This document shows, piece by piece, positions 1 to 7,486 of a stretch of 32,752 bases of DNA. The DNA is from Indolivaga alginatilytica (GTDB lineage Bacteria > Bacteroidota > Bacteroidia > Bacteroidales > Dysgonomonadaceae). Below the pieces are notes generated by a model. It was not told the origin of the DNA and did no database searches. It worked only from the letters and a program-made list of their open reading frames with translations. Position 1 is the stretch's first letter; each line of letters starts with the position of its first letter. Both the position numbers and the translations under genes were made by a program. The DNA is taken from contig NZ_QICL01000025.1 of NCBI RefSeq assembly GCF_003201355.1, forward strand, positions 1 through 32,752. Reading direction: 5' to 3'.

Positions 1-638
1 TTCGATGCGTTAAAAAATGCTCCGCCGTTTGCGCTCGAGGTGAACACTTGAAGTTCTATCTGTTTTGTTCCTGTGGGTATTGCAGCCGAATGGGCAATAT
101 GATTTGGACTTGCTGCCTGTACTCCTGTGGCTGCATTAATGACATAGTTACCAATATTAGTGAATGGAATCAAAACAAATCCATTAGAGCCGTATGAATA
201 TATTATGATTTGCCCTAACGCTCTTAAAGTTGTTGTAACGGCATTGCGAGCAGTTGTTTTGTCTGCATAGGCATAATTTCCGCTGGCTTGGGAAACATTG
301 TAGATAACCGTTTTATCTACTTTTCCCGAAATATCGACAATGGGAATTTTGCCATCTACTGTTCTTACGACTGTTCCTTCTGCTGTTGTCGTTTTTGCAT
401 ACGGAGTTAGATCGACCGAAGGTATTGTTCCATCAGGTGAATAAGCTACTTTGTAGCTATCAGCCGCTCTGATAATATCGGCTTTTTTAGCTAAAGCATC
501 AGAAACAGCTTTATTTGCAGGCGTAGTTGTAGTTTGCTGCGTAATTTGCTGAGTGATTACAGGCGTTGATCCTTCACCATAAATTATGACAGTTCCACCT
601 ATAGTTATTTCAATTACAGCATTAATTAAAGTTGCCAT
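1..638 (-). CDS. Phage fibre-like structural protein, C-terminus beyond the window
   Basis: An open frame of 212 codons runs from the ATG at 638 to the left edge without a stop, so the C-terminus is missing. The start overlaps the stop of the preceding gene (TAATG), indicating translational coupling. The visible part begins MATLINAVIEITIGG. It has a Thr/Gln-rich stretch (QQITQQTTTTPANKAVSDAL), then short beta-rich segments built around PDGTIPSVDLTPYAK and DGKIPIVDISGKVDK. Such low-complexity joints between small beta units are usual in tail-fibre or baseplate-appended proteins. Its place after the baseplate-like gene fits a receptor-binding or adaptor role. No specific family is recognised, so the function is inferred from composition and position. 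Confidence 0.6.
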   Translation of the reverse strand, partial: MATLINAVIEITIGGTVIIYGEGSTPVITQQITQQTTTTPANKAVSDALAKKADIIRAADSYKVAYSPDGTIPSVDLTPYAKTTTAEGTVVRTVDGKIPIVDISGKVDKTVIYNVSQASGNYAYADKTTARNAVTTTLRALGQIIIYSYGSNGFVLIPFTNIGNYVINAATGVQAASPNHIAHSAAIPTGTKQIELQVFTSSANGGAFFNAS

Positions 639-1003
639 TAGCTTTCAATTTTAATCAAAGATTTTTTGAGGACTCCAAAAGTCGCTCTTTGTATTAAGTT
701 CCATTTTCCATCTGGAATAGAAGCTTCAGTTTCTGCAATATTAATTTCAATCTTCAATGCTCCGGGAGCCAATAAGCTGGTGATTGAGGAATCAAGTATA
801 GCTGAATATTCAGTGTTTGAGACTTTAGATAATTTTATATATCCTTCTTTTATAGTTTTTGAAAACATTGCTTTTTTACATCCATCAGTGTAGATGTAGA
901 CTATTATTTCAGCTACAGAATCAAGATCTAATAACTGACTTTTAGTGTTATCAGTCCAAACCTTGATCGAAAAACCGATATCTTCTCCTTGATATTTGTT
1001 CAT
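638..1003 (-). CDS. Small baseplate-like structural protein (BppU N-domain-like)
   Basis: A 121-residue protein starting MNKYQGEDIGFSIKVWTDN. The opening pattern (GED, alternating hydrophobics, then a polar turn and LDLDSVAEIIVYIY) resembles the small beta-sandwich N-terminal domain of lactococcal-type upper baseplate proteins, though the match is by eye only. There is no signal peptide or membrane segment. It follows the probable tail tube gene across a terminator hairpin and is coupled by TAATG to the fibre-like gene. A role in attaching fibres to the tail tip is plausible but not demonstrated. Confidence 0.55.
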   Translation of the reverse strand: MNKYQGEDIGFSIKVWTDNTKSQLLDLDSVAEIIVYIYTDGCKKAMFSKTIKEGYIKLSKVSNTEYSAILDSSITSLLAPGALKIEINIAETEASIPDGKWNLIQRATFGVLKKSLIKIES

Positions 1004-1013
1004 AAAAATGAAG

Positions 1014-1046
1014 ATTAAAAAGAAAGGAGCCTTTGCTCCTTTCTTT
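1014..1046 (-). terminator. Rho-independent terminator after the probable tail tube gene
   Basis: A perfect 12-bp stem (1019-1030 with 1035-1046, AAAGAAAGGAGC and its complement) closes a 4-base loop. On the minus strand it is followed by a T-rich tail. It lies 16 bases after the stop of the gene at 1062-1673. The plus-strand reading also forms the hairpin but with a poorer tail. Placement after a highly expressed structural gene, with weaker expression downstream, is typical of phage late operons. Confidence 0.75.
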
Positions 1047-1061
1047 GGTTATTAGCGTTTA

Positions 1062-1673
1062 TTAAGGAGTTGAACCTTCTTCATCTATGCAATAGAATAC
1101 ATCTTTTACTTCTCCTAAATTATAGATTGGTACATTCTTTTTCGATCCTCGTTGATCCCATGTACATGTCACCGACCAAACTACAAAAGAATCAATATCC
1201 TCTTCTACTGCATCTTTAGCATCTACAGTAGATAAAGTTTCGTTTGCTACACGAAGTTCAGACTCAGTTCTCCATGCAAGCAGAAAGTTTTCTGCATTAT
1301 CTTCCAATGATTGATAAAAATCATCGTTTCCGGTGTGATTCGGATCATTGAAGACTGTTACATGAGTCTTGCTCGATTTCATTTCTTTTTTATCACCAAA
1401 TCCAGTAACCATATTGGGAGTACCTCCATCATAGGTACCTCTGGTTGTTGGTACGACTATAATTAACCCGGCTTGAATTTGAGTTTCCCACCATGTTTTG
1501 GATTCGACATTCTTTGTACCTGGAGTTCCGGATACAGCTTCAAGCAAATCCTTTAAAGATTTGTCAATAAAAGCCACGCTTCGAACTCTTCCATGTTCTG
1601 CATTCACACAAGGATCACACATGTATTCTGGAATACCACCGTCAGCTACACATTTTTTATATACTATTGTCAT
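1062..1673 (-). CDS. Probable major tail tube protein
   Basis: A 203-residue protein with no signal peptide or membrane segment. It has Cys residues near the N-terminus (YKKCVADGGIPEYMCDPCVN), a segment GRVRSVAFIDKSLKDL, and a central region (VTGFGDKKEMKSSKTHVTVF) compatible with the beta-sandwich and loop of a tail tube subunit. It is the last gene of the connector cluster (adaptor, gp10-like, terminator-like, then this one), where siphoviruses normally place the tail tube. A strong terminator directly downstream fits a product needed in many copies. Family identity is inferred from order rather than a recognised signature. A different virion protein is the main alternative. Confidence 0.55.
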   Translation of the reverse strand: MTIVYKKCVADGGIPEYMCDPCVNAEHGRVRSVAFIDKSLKDLLEAVSGTPGTKNVESKTWWETQIQAGLIIVVPTTRGTYDGGTPNMVTGFGDKKEMKSSKTHVTVFNDPNHTGNDDFYQSLEDNAENFLLAWRTESELRVANETLSTVDAKDAVEEDIDSFVVWSVTCTWDQRGSKKNVPIYNLGEVKDVFYCIDEEGSTP

Positions 1674-1687
1674 AACCTATTGTATTA

Positions 1688-2251
1688 TTAGCATTTATTT
1701 TGTTCGCTTATTTCCACACATTCACGATTGAATGTATATTGGACTTTATATTTTATTGAAAACAAGAATAGTTCAGGAATAAGATTATAAACTACGTTCT
1801 TGAACTCATTGTTAAAAACACTGAATTGATCGAAATTAGACTGAACAAGAAGAGCCTCTTTAGGCAAAGAAGGAACTATTATCTGACTTTCGAAAGTTAG
1901 TGAGTCCATCTTCAACAGGTCACGAAACCCCCAGCATATAAGAATCATTTCATCAGTAGCGATGTCATAATTAGTATCTCCGTACCCTTTTTTTGTTTGA
2001 GAATAACTTCTATTTAGGATTCTGTGATATACACCAAAGGAATAATCATCATCAGCAAATACATACTTGCATTCTCCTTCATTGTCAACAATTGCAGGAT
2101 ATGCTATCTGATCTTCATCTTCATCTTCATCTAATGATCTAACAAGAATAGATAAAGCTAAACCATATAAAATAGGAACTTCAACATCACACAATTCACC
2201 GGACCTGTTACCGATGTTTGCATTAATTTTTGTTATAATATTCTCAATCAT
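1688..2251 (-). CDS. Probable tail terminator / tail completion protein
   Basis: A 187-residue protein starting MIENIITKINANIG. It includes an acidic run (LDEDEDEDQ, about residues 40-48) and mixed alpha/beta sequence without membrane segments. Its start overlaps the end of the preceding gp10-like gene by 8 bases. Tail terminator proteins, which cap the tail tube and join it to the head, commonly follow the gp10-like completion protein and precede the tail tube gene, as here. No family motif is recognised, so the assignment rests on gene order. Confidence 0.45.
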   Translation of the reverse strand: MIENIITKINANIGNRSGELCDVEVPILYGLALSILVRSLDEDEDEDQIAYPAIVDNEGECKYVFADDDYSFGVYHRILNRSYSQTKKGYGDTNYDIATDEMILICWGFRDLLKMDSLTFESQIIVPSLPKEALLVQSNFDQFSVFNNEFKNVVYNLIPELFLFSIKYKVQYTFNRECVEISEQNKC

Positions 2252-2801
2252 TTAGTTTCTCTGTTATATATCGTTCCGAAATAGCTTTCATCACATCCAA
2301 TTCTGCAATTGCTAAACTCCAGATTGCCTTTTTATATCTTTTTTCATTCCAGATTGCCTTATTGTAATTGAGCTCGTTGGAATAGCCAATACCATATCCA
2401 TTTTCGGTTTCAAAAACCTGCATATACTGCTCCATCTGCCTAGTTAGCGATAGAATAACATTGTTATCTGTCGATCTATTGTAAGTTGGTCTTGGTTGTC
2501 CTTGATTGCGTCCCTTTGTGAAGACTCCAGCTTGACCTTGTTCCTTCCTTTCTCTGAATTGACCTTTGTTCTTCCCTTTGCTTACAACCGTTTCCGGATA
2601 ATTACCGGTTCTAACCTTCATATAGCCTTTAGAGTATGTACCAATAGGAGATCCATCGGAATCTTGACCATTAACATGTACTCTAATTCGCATCATAGGC
2701 ATAACGTTGGTCGCAATTTCTCTCAACATGACATCTTTATCGATTGAATTCAAATTAAGTATAATGGCATCTACTGAAAATGGTATAGATATATCAATCA
2801 T
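2244..2801 (-). CDS. Phage virion morphogenesis / gp10-like tail completion protein
   Basis: A 185-residue protein. The N-terminal part has a helix followed by MLREIATNVMPMMRIRVHVNGQ. A basic, Gln/Gly-rich middle (about residues 75-110; repeated KGxNxGQ pieces) leads to the C-terminal part with ENGYGIGYSNELNYNKAIWN. An early conserved helix, a basic linker and a late GxxIGysN..YA-like segment is the pattern of the HK97-gp10 / Mu gpG morphogenesis families at the head-tail junction. It overlaps both neighbours by a few bases, so the cluster is translationally coupled. Confidence 0.55.
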   Translation of the reverse strand: MIDISIPFSVDAIILNLNSIDKDVMLREIATNVMPMMRIRVHVNGQDSDGSPIGTYSKGYMKVRTGNYPETVVSKGKNKGQFRERKEQGQAGVFTKGRNQGQPRPTYNRSTDNNVILSLTRQMEQYMQVFETENGYGIGYSNELNYNKAIWNEKRYKKAIWSLAIAELDVMKAISERYITEKLND

Positions 2802-3316
2802 GGTGTTGTTTCTTCAAAAGTTATAAATCTATTATGATCTGGAAGATTATCTTCGAAGCAATCAGAGTTCTTGATATCGATCCCAATAACCGCAACATGC
2901 AACTCAGAATAAAACTGTTCCTCAAACTCAATTCTCGATCTTTGAGCGGTTATCTTATCGATGGTGGTGTATTTGTTGATTCGGGAAGATGTGATCCTTT
3001 CAATCATCAATTCAGCCCCCATCAGATATTGAAGAGCTACTGCAAGAAGATCCTTATTCTCGCAAATAAGACATTCTGCTATATCTCTTTTACTTACTCT
3101 GAAGCATTTATTCAGCTCAATAATGAATTGCGTCCTTAAACGATTTATCGATCTGCTTTCAATGTCACTCATTACCTGAACATAGTCTTGTTGATCTTCA
3201 TCAGCAATTTTATTCACTGATGCAACATTTATGTTAGGAAGAGTATTAAGGTATAGACCTGAATCTGATACCTTAATACTACTGGACAAACCTATGTAAC
3301 CAATTAAACAATCCAC
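2798..3316 (-). CDS. Probable head-tail connector (adaptor) protein
   Basis: A 172-residue, largely helical protein starting MDCLIGYIGLSSSIKVSD. It has a central stretch with FRVSKRDIAECLICENKDLLAVALQYLMGAELM that suggests a helical bundle. It sits 12 bases after the capsid gene stop and overlaps the next gene by 4 bases (ATGA). In siphoviral head modules the first gene after the major capsid protein usually encodes the adaptor that binds the portal. The assignment is by position and helical character, with no recognised motif. Confidence 0.5.
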   Translation of the reverse strand: MDCLIGYIGLSSSIKVSDSGLYLNTLPNINVASVNKIADEDQQDYVQVMSDIESRSINRLRTQFIIELNKCFRVSKRDIAECLICENKDLLAVALQYLMGAELMIERITSSRINKYTTIDKITAQRSRIEFEEQFYSELHVAVIGIDIKNSDCFEDNLPDHNRFITFEETTP

Positions 3317-3328
3317 ATTAATGACTTT

Positions 3329-4465
3329 TTAAGTGATAGGCCATATAGAACCATCAGCAGGAGCTACAATAGTTCCGTTCTGAGCAGCACCTATATAATG
3401 GAATGATCCATTCACGCCCGACAGCCTGTCGGTGCTTTGGTACATGTCATCGGGAGCTGTGAATAGTCCATAACTTTTACTCAATATAAAGCCCCATCCT
3501 TCTTCTACGAGAAGATTGTCATCATCGTCATATACATTACAAGGATTGTTTACGAGTTGAGCGTCAAAAGTCATAGCAATAACACTACCATCGGATAGCA
3601 TTACCGGAAACGGTAATCTGAATTTGATGGATGAGCCTGTATCGTGGCTAAAACCGGGAGCGTACTTTTGAAAATCGACAAATCCAACTGAACCTTCAGC
3701 AAAAACGCCAAAATGATTATCACCCCAAGCAGATATCGAATTTAAATCTTCGTATGCCCTCCATGTTGTATTGCGTCCAAAGCCTTGCAAATCGGTTGAT
3801 ACTTTAAGCATTTGAGCCATGTTGTAATCTATAACAGATCCGTTACCGACAATCAGAGGCGTTCCAATCATTTCATTGAATTGAAAATCTCTAATCAACT
3901 TCATCACACCATCTCCGATAGTTATACCGTTTGAAAACGTTACAGATTGAGGTGCACTCGAAGAAGTCTTAGCATTTATACCCCATTTTGTGGATTGAGT
4001 TAAAAGAAGATTTTCATTGATCTTTTGAAACATGCCCTGCAATTTTGACAGCATGGTCTGATACATTGCGTTAGATACAGAGGCGGATGGGTCGCCAATA
4101 GATAGACCTTTACTAGCCTCTGTTTCCCAATCTCTCAGTTCTCTATCTTTTATAGAGATACCTATTTTAGAGAAGAAAGTCCTGTTGATGGTAGCTTCAC
4201 CCCATATAGGACTAAGAGGTGTTAGACAGTCATCCCTGTCGGTAACATCAGCTTTTGTACCTCTCTTCATGTAACGAAGTTTGACCTCGTGGTTATGCCC
4301 AGTTCCGGTGCGTTTTACCTCGTCAATTCTGGTTTTAATGTTGTTTTCGAGCAACATTTGTAAGAACCCAACAGGGGAAATCTTTGTTTGAGGATCATTA
4401 TCCCCTGCAATGATTCTTAGATTCTTCTTGTAAGATTCGGCTATTCCGATTAAATTAATTGCCAT
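3329..4465 (-). CDS. Major capsid protein (HK97-fold candidate)
   Basis: A 378-residue protein, normal size for an unprocessed HK97-type coat subunit. It starts MAINLIGIAESYKKNLRII and is rich in beta and turn sequence, with no membrane or secretion signals. A helical region around residues 135-170 (YQTMLSKLQGMFQKINENLL) could be the spine-helix area. The C-terminal third is beta-rich (RLPFPVMLSDGSVIAMTFDA). It directly follows the coiled-coil scaffold candidate with 5 bases between them and is followed by connector genes, the standard order scaffold, capsid, connectors. No decoration or protease domain is seen. The call rests on length, composition and context. Confidence 0.75.
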   Translation of the reverse strand: MAINLIGIAESYKKNLRIIAGDNDPQTKISPVGFLQMLLENNIKTRIDEVKRTGTGHNHEVKLRYMKRGTKADVTDRDDCLTPLSPIWGEATINRTFFSKIGISIKDRELRDWETEASKGLSIGDPSASVSNAMYQTMLSKLQGMFQKINENLLLTQSTKWGINAKTSSSAPQSVTFSNGITIGDGVMKLIRDFQFNEMIGTPLIVGNGSVIDYNMAQMLKVSTDLQGFGRNTTWRAYEDLNSISAWGDNHFGVFAEGSVGFVDFQKYAPGFSHDTGSSIKFRLPFPVMLSDGSVIAMTFDAQLVNNPCNVYDDDDNLLVEEGWGFILSKSYGLFTAPDDMYQSTDRLSGVNGSFHYIGAAQNGTIVAPADGSIWPIT

Positions 4466-4470
4466 AATTA

Positions 4471-5343
4471 TTAATTATCTTGACCGCCTATTGATTCAGT
4501 ATAAGCTTCATCAAATCGGGAGGTATTTACTTTAGCTCCTCCTGATGGTACTTGTACCAGAGAAGCAGGTGTATTCGGAGGTGTTCCGCTGTTGTTTACG
4601 GCTAACATCTTCTTAGATGCAAGAACCTGATCTGCAAAATCAGAAAAAGATATCTGCTTGTTATCATGATAATAATCAAGATCCGGAGAATTAGCTTGTT
4701 TTAACTTCAAGCTGTTTCCATCTTTCACAATAACAGCTCCTTTTTCTTTCAATGCATTCTCGATGAGGGTACGGGAAAAAGCGGTATTATCTTCAATCGT
4801 CCAATCCTTATTTGCATAAGGTTTCCCGGAAAGATGGTTCATGATAATAAAATCCTTGATCTCATTATCATGCTTTGATTGCAAATCTTTTACCGTTTGT
4901 TCGCTTTGCTGTTTTGCAGAAGCAAGTTGTTCATTTAGTTCTTTGATTTGCTTTTCAATTTCTGCTTTCTTTGTTTTGTTGTCCGGATCACCACTGGTTT
5001 TCAGCTTTTCAATTTGCTGTTTCAAGGCAGTTTTTACCAGTTGAATTTTATTGTATGAACTCTTTTCTGACTGAACAGAAGCAAGAGTTTCCTCATCCAA
5101 TTCCAAATCTTCTAATAGTTTTGCATCTACAGCATTTAGTATTGTCGCTGAAAAATGGTTTTTAAGACCAAAGTTGTTTTTGGCACTATCAAGTGACATT
5201 AAACCGTTATCCAGAGGTTTTGCAAAAGAATCATCGATTTCTTTATTCGCAATATCTGAATTAGACAAAATGGCAATAAGTGCCGGATCGTTTTGCAACC
5301 CTAATTTAGTTGCCTGGTTATTGAGAAAATCTCCTAGTTTCAT
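4471..5343 (-). CDS. Scaffold protein candidate
   Basis: A 290-residue protein with a long, highly charged coiled coil at about residues 95-165 (KTALKQQIEKLK, KKAEIEKQIKELNEQL, EQTVKDLQSKHDNEIKDF). A low-complexity C-terminal tail is rich in Pro, Ser and Gly. Scaffolds of the GP20-like type share this design: an N-terminal globular part, a central coiled coil and a flexible tail, encoded immediately before the major capsid gene. No protease Ser-His motif is visible, so maturation protease activity is not supported. It would guide capsid assembly and leave the finished head. Confidence 0.7.
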   Translation of the reverse strand: MKLGDFLNNQATKLGLQNDPALIAILSNSDIANKEIDDSFAKPLDNGLMSLDSAKNNFGLKNHFSATILNAVDAKLLEDLELDEETLASVQSEKSSYNKIQLVKTALKQQIEKLKTSGDPDNKTKKAEIEKQIKELNEQLASAKQQSEQTVKDLQSKHDNEIKDFIIMNHLSGKPYANKDWTIEDNTAFSRTLIENALKEKGAVIVKDGNSLKLKQANSPDLDYYHDNKQISFSDFADQVLASKKMLAVNNSGTPPNTPASLVQVPSGGAKVNTSRFDEAYTESIGGQDN

Positions 5344-5369
5344 AGTTTAATGAATTATATTATTAGTAA

Positions 5370-5942
5370 TTAAGCTTTCTTCTTAAGCTCTGATTGAAGC
5401 TTTTCAATTTCAGCTTTGTGAGTGTCCTTTAAATTTTCCAGAGCTAGCTTTGTATCAGCATGAGCTTGCTTCTCTTTCCCAAACTCAATGTTTAATGCTT
5501 CAAGAGCATTCTTAGTAGATGCGTGACCTTCTTGTTCTAACTTTAGCTTGTTGCCTGTATCAGCATGAGCTTGCTTCTCTTTCCCAAACTCAATGTTTAA
5601 TGCTTCAAGAGCATTCTTAGTAGATGCGTGACCTTCTTGTTCTAACTTTAGCTTGTTGCCTGTATCAGCATGAGCTTGCTTCTCGGTTAACAAATCGTTT
5701 TTTGTAGTGAGATGATCCTCTTTCTCTTTGTGTAAATCAACATTCACTTTTTCTGGTGTTGAAGGGATTGAATTGGCACTCGGAGCTATATCTCTCACTG
5801 ATGGGAAATACTCTTGAATTTCTTCTTTAGTAGGTTCACTTATCTTATACTTCTGAGATCTATAGAAAGCCTCATTTATTCCAAGAACTACAGATGATTT
5901 ACCTTTTTCGTCTGTAACTTTAATGTATTTACTTTTTGCCAT
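5370..5942 (-). CDS. Repetitive coiled-coil protein, first gene of the capsid operon
   Basis: The start is placed at the ATG at 5942 (MAKSKYIKVTDEKGKSSVVL), giving 190 residues. In-frame ATGs further upstream, up to 5993, lie within or before the promoter-like box at 5972-5979, so they are unlikely starts. The N-terminal 70 residues are globular. The rest is a coiled coil made of 35-residue units beginning EKQAHADTGNKLKLEQEGHA; two units are identical at DNA level (105 bp each, 5456-5665) and a third is partial. A KAEIEKLQSELKKKA tail closes the protein. It lies between the MuF and scaffold genes and may be a head-associated or scaffold-assisting protein. Function unknown. Confidence 0.75.
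   Translation of the reverse strand: MAKSKYIKVTDEKGKSSVVLGINEAFYRSQKYKISEPTKEEIQEYFPSVRDIAPSANSIPSTPEKVNVDLHKEKEDHLTTKNDLLTEKQAHADTGNKLKLEQEGHASTKNALEALNIEFGKEKQAHADTGNKLKLEQEGHASTKNALEALNIEFGKEKQAHADTKLALENLKDTHKAEIEKLQSELKKKA
5456..5665. repeat. Exact tandem duplication, 2 x 105 bp, within a coiled-coil gene
   Basis: The 105-base unit starting CAGCATGAGCTTGCTTCTCT at 5456 is repeated without change at 5561, and a shortened copy of its beginning follows at 5666. Each unit codes for 35 residues, so copy number changes stay in frame. The lack of any silent differences indicates a recent duplication. Confidence 0.95.
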
Positions 5943-5969
5943 AGCTGTAATTTGTTTATAAAAATTCAT

Positions 5970-5995
5970 CACAAATATAATCATTATGATCATTA
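5970..5995 (-). promoter_or_regulatory. Late-type promoter with palindromic activator site, copy 1 (capsid operon)
   Basis: On the minus strand a TATATTTG box (5972-5979) matches the Bacteroidota -7 consensus TAnnTTTG. Immediately upstream and overlapping it is ATGATCATAATGATTAT (5977-5993), an 8+1+8 inverted repeat with one mismatch. No TTTG -33 element is seen. The start codon of the coiled-coil gene lies 30 bases downstream. The same arrangement recurs at 10031-10052 and 22275-22296. Confidence 0.65.
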
Positions 5996-6031
5996 TATAA
6001 TCTTTTAGGATTTATTATTTGCATTCATTAT

Positions 6032-6063
6032 TTTGTTTTCTCGTAAAAAGAGTTATATATTTG
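6032..6063 (+). promoter_or_regulatory. Canonical Bacteroidota promoter driving a candidate small RNA
   Basis: TTTG (6032-6035) and TATATTTG (6056-6063) are separated by exactly 20 bases, matching the Bacteroidota housekeeping consensus TTTG-N19-21-TAnnTTTG. It points rightwards into a short non-coding stretch that ends at the convergent MuF gene. Transcription would begin near 6067. Confidence 0.65.
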
Positions 6064-6065
6064 TA

Positions 6066-6138
6066 TCACAAAGTGGGTAAAGCTTATGCTCCCACATTGT
6101 GCCAGCCGTTATAGTCTCGTATTATAGCGGCTTTCTCG
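6066..6138 (+). ncRNA. Candidate small RNA with two stable hairpins
   Basis: Downstream of the promoter at 6032-6063 lie two hairpins and no reading frame. Hairpin 1 pairs CACAAAGTGGG (6067-6077) with CCCACATTGTG (6091-6101) through an A-A mismatch, and its loop can add an AGC/GCT pair. Hairpin 2 pairs AGCCGTTATA (6104-6113) with TATAGCGGCT (6123-6132), with one U-G wobble. It is followed by TTCTC, a weak U-tract that could act as terminator. The RNA would be about 70 bases and converge on the 3' end of the MuF-toxin gene, whose stop is only about 10 bases past hairpin 2. Read from the minus strand the same hairpins could instead end the MuF transcript, though no T-tail follows them. No known RNA family is recognised. 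Confidence 0.5.
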
Positions 6139-6142
6139 TTGC

Positions 6143-7486
6143 CTAATACCTATAAACTTTCCCATCAACTATAAATACTATTTCTTTGAATTGATAATCC
6201 GATTGACCTTTAAACATGGCAAGTCCTTTACTTATACGCTCCATAGAGAATAATTCTTTATCAGGAAAATACAATATTACCGATTCTGCTTCTTGTGATT
6301 GAGCTTCTTGAAATTTGCGTTTTATCGTATTCTTTCCAGATCCTTCAACAGCTTTAATATCGGTTTTAACCCCGTTCAAATATCCATCGGAAAACTTTTT
6401 ACCGGGTTCTCCTTTTTCATTCTCTAAAATAATCACATCTCCATTCTTATATAATATATCTTGGACCTCTTTCTCATAATGTCCTTTTGTCGGATGGAAA
6501 GAATGATCTTTGTGCGTAGCTTTTACACCTCCATTATCATTGTGTTCTACATTTGTATAGTCCGGATTTTTCTTTAGTCTATCGAATTCATTCTTGTTAG
6601 CATATTTCCCGATATTATCCTCAAACCTCATTCTCAATTGAAGCGGAACTTGTTCTTTAGATATCGGGTATAATTGATGTCCGCAATTATACCCCCCTCT
6701 GTTTACCTGGAAATTATTTGCAGTGGTATCTTCGAACATCCCAAGAGGTAATCCATCTTTACCTAGCTTACATTGATGCCCATCGATTAAGCCGTTTACT
6801 ATATCCGGTATTTCCGATGTATGAACATATTTTTTATCAGTGAGGTGCTCGCAAAATTCCCTGGTAGTCGTTTTATTGGATCCTACATAAATAAACCATT
6901 CATAGTTTAAATCAGCAGTTATCAGTTTAGTGTGTTCTGCCGAAAAGATACTCAAAGCGTCAACAACAGGAGTTTGAACTTGCTTTTTTATAAGACTCTG
7001 CTTTTCATCTCCAACTATAAGCTTCTCCAGATTGAGTGTCAGGTCTTTGTAAGAACCTCCTGTTGTAACCGATGTCCGGATAACATCTCTTATCTTGCTT
7101 ACAACCGTTTCAGTATATCCTTTTCCGGTCAGAGTTTCCAGTGTATTATCAATGGCCGTATTTGTAACAACCTTCGATATTGGTTTTTTGCTATCAAACG
7201 ATTGATTCTGTAGATTTGCGACAATAGAAAATTGTCTTACATACTCTTTAACTGAAGATAGATACTCTTTGGACAGTAGAGCTTTAAACAACTGCGTTTT
7301 AATCTCATTCAGTTTTTTGAGATTGGCAATTGACGCTCTAATATTACCGGATGAATCGACATCTAAATCCTTAACTACTCCAAGTATTTTTTTATATACC
7401 TCTTGTTCGGTTTTGGATAATTGCCCTATAAAGTTATCCGGAGCATTAGATATTATCTTCAGTACCTTCTGAAGATCCTTCTCCAT
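6143..7486 (-). CDS. MuF-type minor head protein with C-terminal CdiA-like tRNA nuclease domain
   Basis: A 447-residue two-part protein. Residues about 1-290 are a phage Mu gpF / SPP1 gp7-like head morphogenesis protein. This part shows the C-terminal signature of the family: TTTREFCEHLTDKKYVH (206-222), then a Cys/His element GHQCKLG (236-242) and RGGYNCGHQLYPIS (263-276). Residues about 318-447 form a separate domain with HPTKGHYEKEVQDIL (331-345), DGYLNGVKTDIKAVE (367-381) and ESVILYFPDK (401-410). This resembles the CdiA C-terminal tRNA-nuclease family known from contact-dependent inhibition toxins. MuF proteins with toxin tails are described as polymorphic toxins of temperate phages, probably delivered with the virion. 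It overlaps the portal gene by 41 bases. No immunity gene is evident nearby. Catalytic residues are not assigned with confidence. Confidence 0.8.
   Translation of the reverse strand: MEKDLQKVLKIISNAPDNFIGQLSKTEQEVYKKILGVVKDLDVDSSGNIRASIANLKKLNEIKTQLFKALLSKEYLSSVKEYVRQFSIVANLQNQSFDSKKPISKVVTNTAIDNTLETLTGKGYTETVVSKIRDVIRTSVTTGGSYKDLTLNLEKLIVGDEKQSLIKKQVQTPVVDALSIFSAEHTKLITADLNYEWFIYVGSNKTTTREFCEHLTDKKYVHTSEIPDIVNGLIDGHQCKLGKDGLPLGMFEDTTANNFQVNRGGYNCGHQLYPISKEQVPLQLRMRFEDNIGKYANKNEFDRLKKNPDYTNVEHNDNGGVKATHKDHSFHPTKGHYEKEVQDILYKNGDVIILENEKGEPGKKFSDGYLNGVKTDIKAVEGSGKNTIKRKFQEAQSQEAESVILYFPDKELFSMERISKGLAMFKGQSDYQFKEIVFIVDGKVYRY

Noticed and set aside
6066-6138. tRNA gene
   Set aside because: Two hairpins only, no cloverleaf, no anticodon arm pattern or CCA end.
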